Below are positions 24,010 through 32,178 of a stretch of 44,597 bases of DNA, one piece after another (the first letter of the stretch is position 1; each line of letters begins with the position of its first letter). Both the position numbers and the translations under genes were made by a program. The notes below the pieces were generated by a model. The model was not told the DNA's origin. It saw nothing but the letters and a program-made list of their open reading frames with translations, and did no database searches. The stretch is taken from contig CANFWI010000025.1 of the NCBI GenBank assembly GCA_947450675.1, forward strand, positions 1 to 44,597. The letters are read 5' to 3'. Source of the DNA: Comamonadaceae bacterium. Its GTDB lineage: Bacteria; Pseudomonadota; Gammaproteobacteria; Burkholderiales; Burkholderiaceae_C.

Positions 24010-25008
24010 ATGATGTTTCAAAAAATTTGCATCTACGGCGCCGGTGCCATTGGCGGCTGGATAGGCGCACGCTTAGCGCAACAGCCCGGGGTTGAACTGT
24101 CCGTTGTCGCGCGTGGCGAGACCTTGGCGGCACTGAAATCATCGGGCCTGCAGCTGCACATGTCGGGAGTTTCTACGTTTCACCATGCAACTGCGGTCAG
24201 CAGCAACCCCGCTGATTTAGGCGTGCAAGATGTGGTCATCGTTGCCGTCAAGGCTCCGAGCCTGTCTGATGTCGCTGCGCACATCGCCCCAATGCTGGGA
24301 CCAAACACCGTGGTGTTAACGGCGATGAACGGTGTTCCCTGGTGGTTCTTGCAAGGCTTCGGCGGCGCGCACGCCAACACCCCGCTGTCCAGCGTAGACC
24401 CGCAGGACCGCATCGCTCAATCTATTCCTGCAGAGCATGTCATCGGCTGTGTGGTGCACGCCAGTTGCTCACTGCGCGGCCCTGCTGAAGTGCAACATCA
24501 CTTCGGTAACGGTCTCATCATTGGCGAGCCTTCGGGTGTCGTCTCTGAGCGCGTGCTAGCGCTACACGCCTTGCTGCAAAACGCCGGCTTCGACACCACG
24601 CTGTCGGCGCAAATTCAACGAGACACTTGGTACAAGCTTTGGGGCAATATGACGATCAACCCCGTCAGCGCTTTGACCGGTGCCACGACCGACAAAATCT
24701 TGAATGACCCACTGGTGTTGAACTTCATCTCGCAAGTCATGTTGGAGGCGAAAACCATCGGTGCAGCGATCGGCATTCCGATCGATCAAAGCCCGGAAGA
24801 CCGCCACGCTGTGACGCGCAAACTCGGCGCTTTCAAATCCTCGATGTTGCAAGACGTCGAGGCGAAGCGCGCAGTGGAACTCGATGCGCTGGTTGGGGCA
24901 GTGAGGGAGCTAGGCCAGATCACCGGCGTGGCCACGCCGTTCACTGATGCGCTTTATGGCTTGGCGAGATTGCAAATGCAGGGGCTTGGCTTGTACCCAA
25001 CGGCCTAG
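24010..25008 (+). CDS. Ketopantoate reductase (ApbA/PanE) family dehydrogenase
   Basis: 332 residues. The N-terminal Rossmann motif is ICIYGAGAIGGWIGARLA (about 6-23). The C-terminal helical domain includes the catalytic-lysine region DTWYKLWGNMTINPVSALTG (K near residue 212, then N for substrate), and ends with the DALYGLARLQ segment. By family it reduces 2-dehydropantoate or related 2-oxo acids with NADPH. Such paralogues are frequent in degradation clusters, and one next to amidohydrolase and acyl-CoA dehydrogenase remnants may be a survivor of a decayed pathway rather than the pantothenate biosynthesis gene. It starts 3 bases after the amidohydrolase remnant stop. Confidence 0.82.
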   Translation: MMFQKICIYGAGAIGGWIGARLAQQPGVELSVVARGETLAALKSSGLQLHMSGVSTFHHATAVSSNPADLGVQDVVIVAVKAPSLSDVAAHIAPMLGPNTVVLTAMNGVPWWFLQGFGGAHANTPLSSVDPQDRIAQSIPAEHVIGCVVHASCSLRGPAEVQHHFGNGLIIGEPSGVVSERVLALHALLQNAGFDTTLSAQIQRDTWYKLWGNMTINPVSALTGATTDKILNDPLVLNFISQVMLEAKTIGAAIGIPIDQSPEDRHAVTRKLGAFKSSMLQDVEAKRAVELDALVGAVRELGQITGVATPFTDALYGLARLQMQGLGLYPTA

Positions 25009-25021
25009 GCTGAACACAAGC

Positions 25022-25783
25022 TCAAACCCCCAGAAACCCTGCCAACGCAGTACTGGCAGCCACCGCAGGGGCTGAACCCTGCAACACCACCAGTCCTTTT
25101 TGCAAGACGATGGCCCGGTCGGAATGGGCCAACACCTTGCGGTAGTCACGGTCAACGATCAAGGTGGCGATGCCGCTGGCGCGGATCTGTCCGATCACGC
25201 GCCAGATGTCAGCCACGATCAACGGTGCCAGACCTTCGGTGGCTTCGTCCAGAATGATGAGTTCAGGGTGCTGCATCAGCGCCCGGCCGATCGACAGCAT
25301 TTGCTGCTCGCCACCCGACAGCTGCGCACCGAGGTTGCTGAGTCGCTCCTGCAGGCGCGGAAAGGTGTCCAGCACCCGTTCTAGCGACCAGTCATTGCGC
25401 CCATCACGGCCAAGCCGGGCGGCCATCACCAAATTTTCTCGCACTGTCAGATTTGGGAAAACGCCCCGTCCCTCAGGCACATAGGCCACACCCAGTCGCG
25501 CCACCTCGTGCGGTTTAGCACGCGAACAATCCTTGCCGAATAAAGTCAAGTGGCCATCGCGCTGCGCCACATGACCGAGCAGGCTGCGGATCAGTGTGCT
25601 TTTGCCCATGCCGTTGCGGCCGAGCAGACCGATCGTTTCACCGCGGCCGATCTGCAGGTCGATGCCATGCAGCACATGGCTGGAACCGTACCAAGCATGG
25701 ATAGCGTGCGCGTCCAGCAAAAGATCGACGGCAGCGACCGAAACGTCGTCCGGTGTTGTTTCTACTGCGTTGAGATGGCTCAT
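25022..25783 (-). CDS. Branched-chain-type ABC transporter ATP-binding protein (LivF-like), benzoate uptake
   Basis: 253 residues. It carries Walker A (GRNGMGKST), the signature LSGGEQQMLSIGRALM, Walker B (LIILDEATEGLAP) and the LivF-specific VPEGRGVFPNLTVRENL block. The switch histidine position reads LIVDRDYRK, where the usual residue after LIVE is different; this resembles LivF proteins that lack the histidine. It is the last gene of the nine-gene minus-strand operon that starts at 34243, and its start lies next to the stop of the LivG-like gene. It energises uptake, presumably of benzoate, together with its partner ATPase. Confidence 0.88.
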   Translation of the reverse strand: MSHLNAVETTPDDVSVAAVDLLLDAHAIHAWYGSSHVLHGIDLQIGRGETIGLLGRNGMGKSTLIRSLLGHVAQRDGHLTLFGKDCSRAKPHEVARLGVAYVPEGRGVFPNLTVRENLVMAARLGRDGRNDWSLERVLDTFPRLQERLSNLGAQLSGGEQQMLSIGRALMQHPELIILDEATEGLAPLIVADIWRVIGQIRASGIATLIVDRDYRKVLAHSDRAIVLQKGLVVLQGSAPAVAASTALAGFLGV

Positions 25784-25784
25784 G

Positions 25785-26549
25785 TCAGTGCTCTCCGAGA
25801 TAGGCGGCCTGCACCAGCGGATTGCTGCGTATGGCTGCCGGCGTGTCGGTCGCGATCACGCAACCATTGACCATCACCGTGATGCAGTCGGCGATGCGAA
25901 AGATGGCATCCATGTCATGTTCGACCAGCAAGATGGCATGCCCTTTTTTGAGTTCGGCCAACAAGGCCAGCATGCGCTCGGTTTCTTCAGCGCCCATACC
26001 CGCCAGCGGTTCATCAAGCAGCAGCACGTCGGGGGCCGTGGCGAGGCACATGGCGATCTCAAGCTGGCGCTTTTGACCGTGCGACAGCAGACCGGCGGCG
26101 CGGTCCAGCAGCGGACTCAAACCGCTGCGCTCAGCCGCTGCGTGGGCGGCAGCCAAGCTGGCTTCGCAGCGCCGTGCATCTTGCCAAAAAAGCCACGGCT
26201 TTTGGCTCGCAGCCTGTGCCGCCAGCCGGCAGTTTTCAAGCACCGAGAAGCTTGGGTAAATCGTGTTGCGCTGGTAGCTGCGCCCCAGCCCCGCACGGGC
26301 GCGCCGCGGCTGAGTCCAGCCAGTCACGTCTTGACCCATCAACTCGACCCGGCCGCTGGACGGCTCTATCTCGCCCGACAAAATATTGATGAGCGTGGAC
26401 TTGCCCGCGCCGTTGGTGCCGATGACCGCATGCACGGCCCCGCGCTCAAGTGCCAACGAGACCTTGTCGAGTGCCAGCAAACCGCCCCAACGGCGGCTGA
26501 TCTCATGCCCGCGCAGCAAGACGTCGGGAACGTTTTCAGACGGCTTCAT
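25785..26549 (-). CDS. Branched-chain-type ABC transporter ATP-binding protein (LivG-like)
   Basis: 254 residues from ATG 26549, chosen because AAGGAG stands 6 bases upstream on this strand; a longer reading frame to 26570 lacks such a site. Walker A (GTNGAGKST), a signature of form LSHGQKRQLEIAMCLA, Walker B (DVLLLDEPLAGMG) and the switch region LLVEHDMDAIF are present. The typical LivG N-terminus LRGHEISRRWGGLLALDKVSL is seen. It overlaps the end of the LivM-like gene by 14 bases, so translation is coupled. It forms the ATPase pair with the next gene. Confidence 0.88.
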   Translation of the reverse strand: MKPSENVPDVLLRGHEISRRWGGLLALDKVSLALERGAVHAVIGTNGAGKSTLINILSGEIEPSSGRVELMGQDVTGWTQPRRARAGLGRSYQRNTIYPSFSVLENCRLAAQAASQKPWLFWQDARRCEASLAAAHAAAERSGLSPLLDRAAGLLSHGQKRQLEIAMCLATAPDVLLLDEPLAGMGAEETERMLALLAELKKGHAILLVEHDMDAIFRIADCITVMVNGCVIATDTPAAIRSNPLVQAAYLGEH

Positions 26550-27528
26550 GGCGCGCTCCTTCCTCACCACGGCGACCCGTCAGCCGTGCCTTGATCTGTC
26601 CGGGTAGACCCACCAGACCGCGCGGCAAGAAGACCACGCTGGCGATGATGGTCAGGCCCAAGCCCATGTTCCAATGTTTTGCAAAAGCGCCAAAAATGGC
26701 TTCGGATTTGAAAAATTCCTGCAGCAACGCAAAGGCAAATGCGCCAATCAGTGCGCCGCGCAAATCACCCAAGCCACCCAAAATAATCATGATGAGCACC
26801 GCACCCGACAAATGCCAGCTCATCATCTCGGGGTTGACATAACCATCCTTGACGGCGAACAAAAATCCCGCCAAACCGGCAATGCCGCCAGAGATCACAA
26901 AGGCCGCCAGTTTGTACGGATAGGTCGAAAAACCAGTGGCCCGCATACGCTGCTCGTTGACGCGAATACCCGAGAGCGCACGGCCAAAACGTGAGCGCAA
27001 CAGCACCGCCAACAAGCCAAACACCGCCACCAAGGTGGCCAGTGTGAAAGCATACAAAACATGTGCATTGTCCAAGTCAAGCCATGTGCCCAGCGTCGGT
27101 TTGACCATCAGGTAAATGCCGTCGGTCCCGCCTCCCAGCGGCGTGTCGTGTACCACGTAGTAAGCCATCTGCGCAAAGGCCAGCGTGACCATGATGAAGT
27201 AAACCCCCTTGGTCCGCAGAGACAGCGCGCCCACGAGCAACGCATAGCCGCTGGCCGTCAGCACGCTGGCCGGCAGCAGCCAAGCCAGCGACGACGCATC
27301 GGTTGGTGAGGCCAGCAACACCGCTGCGTAAGCGCCGATGCCAAAGAACGCGGCATGACCAAAGCACACCAAGCCGGTGGTCCCCACCAGCAACTCCAGG
27401 CTGAGCGCAAAGACCGCGAAGATCATGATCTTGGTGACGAGGTCAATGCCGTAACTGCCGCTGACCAGCGGGTAAAGCGCCAGCGCCACAAACGACGCAA
27501 TCGCAAATAAATTTTTAGAATTGAACAT
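26536..27528 (-). CDS. Branched-chain-type ABC transporter permease (LivM-like)
   Basis: 330 residues with about eight to ten hydrophobic segments. LivM-family landmarks are LLVGTTGLVCFGHAAFFGIGAY near residue 48, RSRFGRALSGIRVNEQRMRATG (the cytoplasmic loop that contacts the ATPase) and LGGLGDLRGALIGAFAF near the C-terminus. It forms the inner-membrane channel with the LivH-like protein, whose gene ends 3 bases upstream. Location inside the box operon points to benzoate or a related aromatic acid as the cargo. Confidence 0.88.
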   Translation of the reverse strand: MFNSKNLFAIASFVALALYPLVSGSYGIDLVTKIMIFAVFALSLELLVGTTGLVCFGHAAFFGIGAYAAVLLASPTDASSLAWLLPASVLTASGYALLVGALSLRTKGVYFIMVTLAFAQMAYYVVHDTPLGGGTDGIYLMVKPTLGTWLDLDNAHVLYAFTLATLVAVFGLLAVLLRSRFGRALSGIRVNEQRMRATGFSTYPYKLAAFVISGGIAGLAGFLFAVKDGYVNPEMMSWHLSGAVLIMIILGGLGDLRGALIGAFAFALLQEFFKSEAIFGAFAKHWNMGLGLTIIASVVFLPRGLVGLPGQIKARLTGRRGEEGARHEAV

Positions 27529-27531
27529 GAC

Positions 27532-28413
27532 TCAGCCCGCCTTGAAAAGTCCGTCCGGCTTCCACAGCAGGATCAAGGCCATCAGCACATAGACCAGCAC
27601 GCCGGCAGCTTCCGGCAACAACACCTTGCCAAAGGTGTCGACCACGCCGATCAGCAGCGAGGCCAACAACGCACCACGGATGGAACCGATGCCGCCGATG
27701 ACCACCACCACAAAACAGATGATCAGCACACTGTTGCCCATGCCCGGATAAACCGACGACACCGGTGCGGCCACCATGCCAGCCAACACGGCAATGGCCA
27801 TGCCGGCAGCAAACACCACGCGGTATAGAAATTTAATATCAATCCCGAGCGACTGCACCATCTCGCGGTTGGTACTACCCGCACGAATCATCATGCCCAG
27901 GCGCGTGCGCGTGAAGATGAGGTACATGCCGAGCGCCAACACCAAGCAGACCGCTGAAACAAACAAGCGGTACACCGGGTAGGTCATCACATCGCCCAAG
28001 GCCAGCGTGCCGGACAACATGGCCGGCACATCAACGCCATGCACGTCGTCGCCCACCAAGATGCTGCGCAACTCTTCAAAGACCAAAATCAAACCGTAGG
28101 TCATGAGCACCTGCTGCAGGTGTTCGCGGTCGTACAAGAAGCTGTAAAACGCCCACTCCAGCACGTAGCCCAGTATCACCGCGAGCACCAGTCCGACGAA
28201 CAAGGTAGCAAAAAATCCACCGCCAAACGTCATCGCCACAAACGGCGCCAGCGCGTACGCCATGTAGGCACCGATCATGTAGAAACTGCCATGTGCCAAA
28301 TTGATGACGCCCATGATCCCGAAGATCAGCGTCAGCCCAGAGGCCACCAAAAACAGCAACAAGCCGTATTGCAGTGCGTTCAGGCACTGGATTAAGAAAA
28401 TGGACAAATCCAT
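27532..28413 (-). CDS. Branched-chain-type ABC transporter permease (LivH-like)
   Basis: 293 residues from ATG 28413, preceded by AGAGG; an upstream in-frame codon at 28452 would add 13 non-hydrophobic residues. LivH landmarks are FLVASGLTLIFGIMGVINLAHG, the EAA-like RAGSTNREMVQSLGID, and VVVIGGIGSIRGALLASLLIG. It has about eight membrane segments. It follows the solute-binding protein gene after 92 bases that contain a small hairpin, a common way to give the binding protein higher expression than the membrane parts. Confidence 0.88.
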   Translation of the reverse strand: MDLSIFLIQCLNALQYGLLLFLVASGLTLIFGIMGVINLAHGSFYMIGAYMAYALAPFVAMTFGGGFFATLFVGLVLAVILGYVLEWAFYSFLYDREHLQQVLMTYGLILVFEELRSILVGDDVHGVDVPAMLSGTLALGDVMTYPVYRLFVSAVCLVLALGMYLIFTRTRLGMMIRAGSTNREMVQSLGIDIKFLYRVVFAAGMAIAVLAGMVAAPVSSVYPGMGNSVLIICFVVVVIGGIGSIRGALLASLLIGVVDTFGKVLLPEAAGVLVYVLMALILLWKPDGLFKAG

Positions 28414-28445
28414 GGAAAACCTCTGGGCAGAGCCGCACCCGACCA

Positions 28446-28461
28446 ACCGCAAAAAGGCGGT
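28446..28461 (-). other. Small hairpin between binding-protein and permease genes
   Basis: On the minus strand ACCGC and GCGGT form a 5-bp stem around the loop CTTTTT, with partial pairing outside. No T-run follows. It lies in the 92-base gap after the binding-protein gene and could stabilise the upstream mRNA. It is short, so the call is tentative. Confidence 0.3.
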
Positions 28462-28505
28462 CGGCGGGTAAGCTCGTTGGACGGATGGTTAAGCGCTAAC
28501 GCGGA

Positions 28506-29690
28506 TCAAAGACGGCAGCCACGGCCAGGGTCAGACAGACCTTTGCTGGCAATGCCAATCACTTTGTTTTCTTTGCCCGTGACCTGACGCAAGTAAAAAT
28601 CTTGCACCGGGTTGTTCGACTTGGAAATGGTGAATGGGCCGCGCGGGCTGTCAATCTTGGCTTTGTGCAGGGCCGCCGAAAATTCGGCTTTCTTGCTCAC
28701 GTCGCCTTTGACGGCATTCAGGCCGATACCGAGCATTTGGCCGGCGTCGTAACCTTGCACCGCGTAGACATCAGGCTGCATTTTGTAAGCCTTGGCGTAG
28801 CTCAGACGAAAGGCGTTGTCGCGCGGCGTGTTCAGGCTATCGGCATAGTGCAGCGCCGTCAGCAGGCCGTCGGCGTCAGCCCCTTGCGCTTCCAGCGTTC
28901 CGTCCGTCAGAAAACCGGAGCCGTACAGCGGAATGGTTTTCTTCAATCCGGCGGCTGCGTAGTCTTTGACGAACTTCACCGCGCCACCGCCGGCAAAGAA
29001 GGTGAAAACGGCATCCGGCTTGCTGGCAGCAATGTCAGTCAGCAGCGATTGAAACTCGACATTCGGGAACGGCAGGCTGAGTTCCTTGACGACTTTGCCG
29101 CCACCCTTTTCAAAGGCTTCCTTGAAACCTTTCACGGACTCGTCGCCCGCAGCGTATTTCCAAGTGATGGTGACCACTTTTTTATGCCCTTTTTTGGCCA
29201 CGACTTCGCCCATGGCGTAGCCGGGTTGCCAGTTGGAAAAAGAGCTGCGAAAAATATTGACGGCGCACATCGGGCCCGTCACGGCGTCAGCGCCGGCGTT
29301 CGGGACAATCAGCAGGGTGCCACTGTCTTTGGCGACCTTCGCCATGGCCATGGCCACGCCCGAATGCACCGTGCCGATCAGCACGTCGACGTTGTCACGC
29401 TTGATCAGTTTGTTGACGTTGTCTGTCGCTTTGGCCGGATCCGACTCGTCATCGACTTTGAAGAATTCAATCTCACGCCCGCCCAACTTGCCGCCACTTT
29501 CGGCCACGTAAAGACGAAAACCATTTTCAATCGCCGTGCCCAGCGATGCAAAGGTGCCGGTGTACGGCAGCATCAGGCCAACCTTCAGCTTGGCGGGCGT
29601 CTGCGCCAGCGCCATACCGGCACTGGCCAAAAGGCTGATGGCGGCGAGGGCGGTCACGAGGGGGCGGCGGGTCATTCGGGTGTGTGTCAT
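28506..29690 (-). CDS. ABC transporter substrate-binding protein, type 1 periplasmic fold (benzoate cluster)
   Basis: 394 residues with a clear signal peptide (MTRRPLVTALAAISLLASAGMALAQ region, cleavage near residue 30). The mature protein follows the LivJ/aromatic-acid-binding pattern: KLKVGLMLPYTGTFASLG, then GGREIEFFKVDDESDPAKATDNVNKLI, later DAVFTFFAGGGAVKFVKDY and PDVYAVQGYDAGQML. It would capture benzoate (or a similar carboxylate) in the periplasm for the LivHMGF-like complex encoded downstream. The C-terminal residues GRGCRL are slightly unusual, with a late cysteine. Confidence 0.88.
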   Translation of the reverse strand: MTHTRMTRRPLVTALAAISLLASAGMALAQTPAKLKVGLMLPYTGTFASLGTAIENGFRLYVAESGGKLGGREIEFFKVDDESDPAKATDNVNKLIKRDNVDVLIGTVHSGVAMAMAKVAKDSGTLLIVPNAGADAVTGPMCAVNIFRSSFSNWQPGYAMGEVVAKKGHKKVVTITWKYAAGDESVKGFKEAFEKGGGKVVKELSLPFPNVEFQSLLTDIAASKPDAVFTFFAGGGAVKFVKDYAAAGLKKTIPLYGSGFLTDGTLEAQGADADGLLTALHYADSLNTPRDNAFRLSYAKAYKMQPDVYAVQGYDAGQMLGIGLNAVKGDVSKKAEFSAALHKAKIDSPRGPFTISKSNNPVQDFYLRQVTGKENKVIGIASKGLSDPGRGCRL

Positions 29691-29740
29691 GTTGTCTCCT
29701 TCGGATGGTTTTTAAGTTAGCGGGTGAGTGAAAAGGGTGA

Positions 29741-30559
29741 CTAAAAAGAGTGATCTTTGAAAAATTCTTCTGCACGGGAGATCAGCTGCGCTGGTTGATC
29801 GCGATGCGGAGAATGGCCGCATCCTGCCAGTTCCAGCAACTCGGTCTGCGGTACAACTCTGGAAATACCGCGAATTTGCTCAAGTGTGCCGTATTCGTCG
29901 TCCAAACCCTGGATCGCCAGCAACGGGCAAGTGATCGCGGCGATGTCCAACTCGATCGACCATGACCGGAAAGCTGGGTTCAGCCAAATAGTGTTCCAGC
30001 CCCAAAAGGCCGAATCAGGGTCCGTATGGTGGCGCGCTAAGCGCTGCCGCAGATCGCTGTCAAGGTAAGCCCTGCGAGCCTTGGCAATGCTGCTGACCGA
30101 GACGTCTTCCACCCTGATGTGCGGTGCCAAGACCACTGCAGCCGCAACGCGATCCGGGAAACGTGCGGCATACAGCAATGCGATCGAGCCACCATCGCTG
30201 TGACCCAGCAAGCAAGGTGGGTTGGCAGCGGTGTCCACGCCCAAAGCCAGCAACAAAGCGGGCAACACCTCATGTGCTTGGCGGTGCATGAAGTCCGGTG
30301 CCCAGACTTCATCCGGCGCGCGCGGTGTCGACTGACCGTAGCCGGGCCGCGAATAGACCAGGCCGCGGCAGCCGAGTGCACGGCACAGCGTCTGCGGAAA
30401 GTCACGCCACATGGACAGCGAGCCCAGTCCTTCGTGCAAAAAAATCAGCAGCGGCTGGCCGGCCTCGACCTGTTCGATCCACTGGTATTCGATGCGCACG
30501 TCCCGACCAGCCCATGCTATCTCGGCCGTCAATGTGCGCTGATCCAGGCTCTGGCTCAT
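29741..30559 (-). CDS. Alpha/beta hydrolase of the benzoate operon
   Basis: 272 residues. Visible features are the oxyanion-loop FLHEGLGSLSMWRDFP, the nucleophile elbow LLGHSDGGSIAL (serine within GHSDG), the acid in IQGLDDEYG and the histidine in LAGCGHSPHRDQP. The fold is that of esterases and thioesterases. The start overlaps the benzoate-CoA ligase stop (ATGA), so it is coupled to activation of benzoate. A role as thioesterase that releases trapped benzoyl-CoA, or a hydrolase of benzoate esters, is inference. Related genes accompany box clusters in other betaproteobacteria. Confidence 0.8.
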   Translation of the reverse strand: MSQSLDQRTLTAEIAWAGRDVRIEYQWIEQVEAGQPLLIFLHEGLGSLSMWRDFPQTLCRALGCRGLVYSRPGYGQSTPRAPDEVWAPDFMHRQAHEVLPALLLALGVDTAANPPCLLGHSDGGSIALLYAARFPDRVAAAVVLAPHIRVEDVSVSSIAKARRAYLDSDLRQRLARHHTDPDSAFWGWNTIWLNPAFRSWSIELDIAAITCPLLAIQGLDDEYGTLEQIRGISRVVPQTELLELAGCGHSPHRDQPAQLISRAEEFFKDHSF

Positions 30560-32139
30560 GCGGCTGTGTTGTCCATTTCGCGCAGCTTGAAGCGCTGGAT
30601 CTTGCCGGTCGCTGTTTTCGGCAGCTCCGGCAAAAATTCGATGACACGCGGGTATTTGTAGGGCGCCAAGCGTTCTTTGACAAATGCTTTGAGCTCTTCG
30701 GCCGTCGCCGTTTGTCCCGACTTGAGCACCACATAGGCCTTGGTTTTGGTCAGGCCTTCGCTGTCCGTCATGCCGATCACCGCAGCTTCCAGCACAGCAG
30801 GGTGCTGCACCAGCGTGGCTTCGACTTCGAACGGTGACACGTAAATACCGCTGACCTTGAGCATGTCGTCGCTGCGGCCGGAGTAGGTGTAGGTGCCATC
30901 GGCATTGCGCACGTATTTGTCGCCGCTCTTGGTCCAGGCACCTTGAAAGGTCTCGCGCGTTTTTTCGCGATTTCCCCAGTACAGCAAGGCGGCGCTCGGG
31001 CCGCGCACGTACAGGTCGCCGGTCTCGCCGTCGGCGACCTGCAAGCCATCGTCACCACGCAGCTCGATGTCATAGCCGGGCACCGGCCAGCCGGTGGTGC
31101 CGTAGCGCACTTTGCCAGGGATGTTCGACAAATAAACATGCAGCATCTCAGTGGAGCCGATGCCGTCAATGATCTCCACGCCATAGTGCGCGGTGAAGCG
31201 CTGACCCAAGTCGGCGGGCAACGCTTCGCCAGCGGATGACACCAAGCGCAACGCGACTTCACTTTTCGCCGGCAGCTTGGCCGACGCCAGCATGCCAGCG
31301 AAGCCGGTGGGTGCGCCAAAAAAGACGGTGGGCTGCTGTTCTTTCCAGCGCTTAAAGGTGGCGTCTGGGGTGGGCCGCTCGGCCATCAACACCACGGTCG
31401 CGCCCACGCTCAAGGGAAAGCTCAAACCGTTGCCCAAGCCGTAGGCGAAAAAGAGTTTGGCGGCCGAAAAGCAGATGTCTTTTTCCAGCAAACCGAGGAT
31501 GGGTTTGCCATACAACTCGGCTGTCCAATACGGGTTGGCGTGGGTGTGCGTAGTGCCCTTCGGACGACCGGTGGAGCCCGACGAATACAGCCAAAAACCA
31601 GGATCGTCCGGACTGGTCGCCGCCACTTGAGCCAAGGGCGCACTGCGCTCGATCAATGCGTCCAAGGACACTTCGCCAGCGCCGAGTTCCGCACCGGGCC
31701 TAGAGACGATCACCGTCTGCACCTCCTGTCCGCCCTGTTCCATGGCTTGCCGCAAGATCGGCAGCAGAGCGTCCGACACCAGCGCGGCTTGCGCGCGGCT
31801 GTGCTGCAACATGAAGGCGTAGTCGTCCGCGGTCAGCAAGGTGTTGACCGCCACCGGAACCAGCCCCGCGTACATCGCACCCAGAAAACTCAGCACCCAG
31901 TCGCTGCTGTCGTGCATCAGCAGCAAGACACGTTCTTCACGGCGCAGGCCCAGCGCCAGCAAGCCGGCAGCAACGCGGCGAATACCCTCCGCCAACTCGC
32001 CATAGCTGAGCTGACCGACATCGTCGATCAAGGCGATCTTGGCTGGACGACTGACGTTGCAGTCGATCAGGTGCTGCGCAAAATTAAAGCGCGGGCCCGG
32101 AGCCACTGGCTGTGCGCCGTGTGCAAATGTTGATGCCAT
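30556..32139 (-). CDS. bclA: Benzoate-CoA ligase
   Basis: 527 residues. It is an AMP-forming acyl-CoA synthetase: the P-loop-like A3 motif WLYSSGSTGRPKGTTHTH, the benzoate-ligase type AKLFFAYGLGNGLSFPLSVG, the A5-A7 blocks DGIGSTEMLHVYLSN and GDLYVRGPSAALLYWGN, and the catalytic lysine in LPKTATGKIQRFKLRE near the C-terminus. It makes benzoyl-CoA from benzoate, ATP and CoA, the entry step of the box pathway and the supply of the inducer for BoxR. It lies between boxD and the hydrolase in the divergent operon. Confidence 0.92.
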   Translation of the reverse strand: MASTFAHGAQPVAPGPRFNFAQHLIDCNVSRPAKIALIDDVGQLSYGELAEGIRRVAAGLLALGLRREERVLLLMHDSSDWVLSFLGAMYAGLVPVAVNTLLTADDYAFMLQHSRAQAALVSDALLPILRQAMEQGGQEVQTVIVSRPGAELGAGEVSLDALIERSAPLAQVAATSPDDPGFWLYSSGSTGRPKGTTHTHANPYWTAELYGKPILGLLEKDICFSAAKLFFAYGLGNGLSFPLSVGATVVLMAERPTPDATFKRWKEQQPTVFFGAPTGFAGMLASAKLPAKSEVALRLVSSAGEALPADLGQRFTAHYGVEIIDGIGSTEMLHVYLSNIPGKVRYGTTGWPVPGYDIELRGDDGLQVADGETGDLYVRGPSAALLYWGNREKTRETFQGAWTKSGDKYVRNADGTYTYSGRSDDMLKVSGIYVSPFEVEATLVQHPAVLEAAVIGMTDSEGLTKTKAYVVLKSGQTATAEELKAFVKERLAPYKYPRVIEFLPELPKTATGKIQRFKLREMDNTAA

Positions 32140-32178
32140 GTTTGTCTCCTCAATCTCTTTTTTAAGCCGGGCAGTCGC

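Noticed and set aside
28602..29720. 372-residue open frame on the plus strand opposite the ABC substrate-binding protein
   Set aside because: Antisense of a well-supported gene with signal peptide; no start signal or domain.
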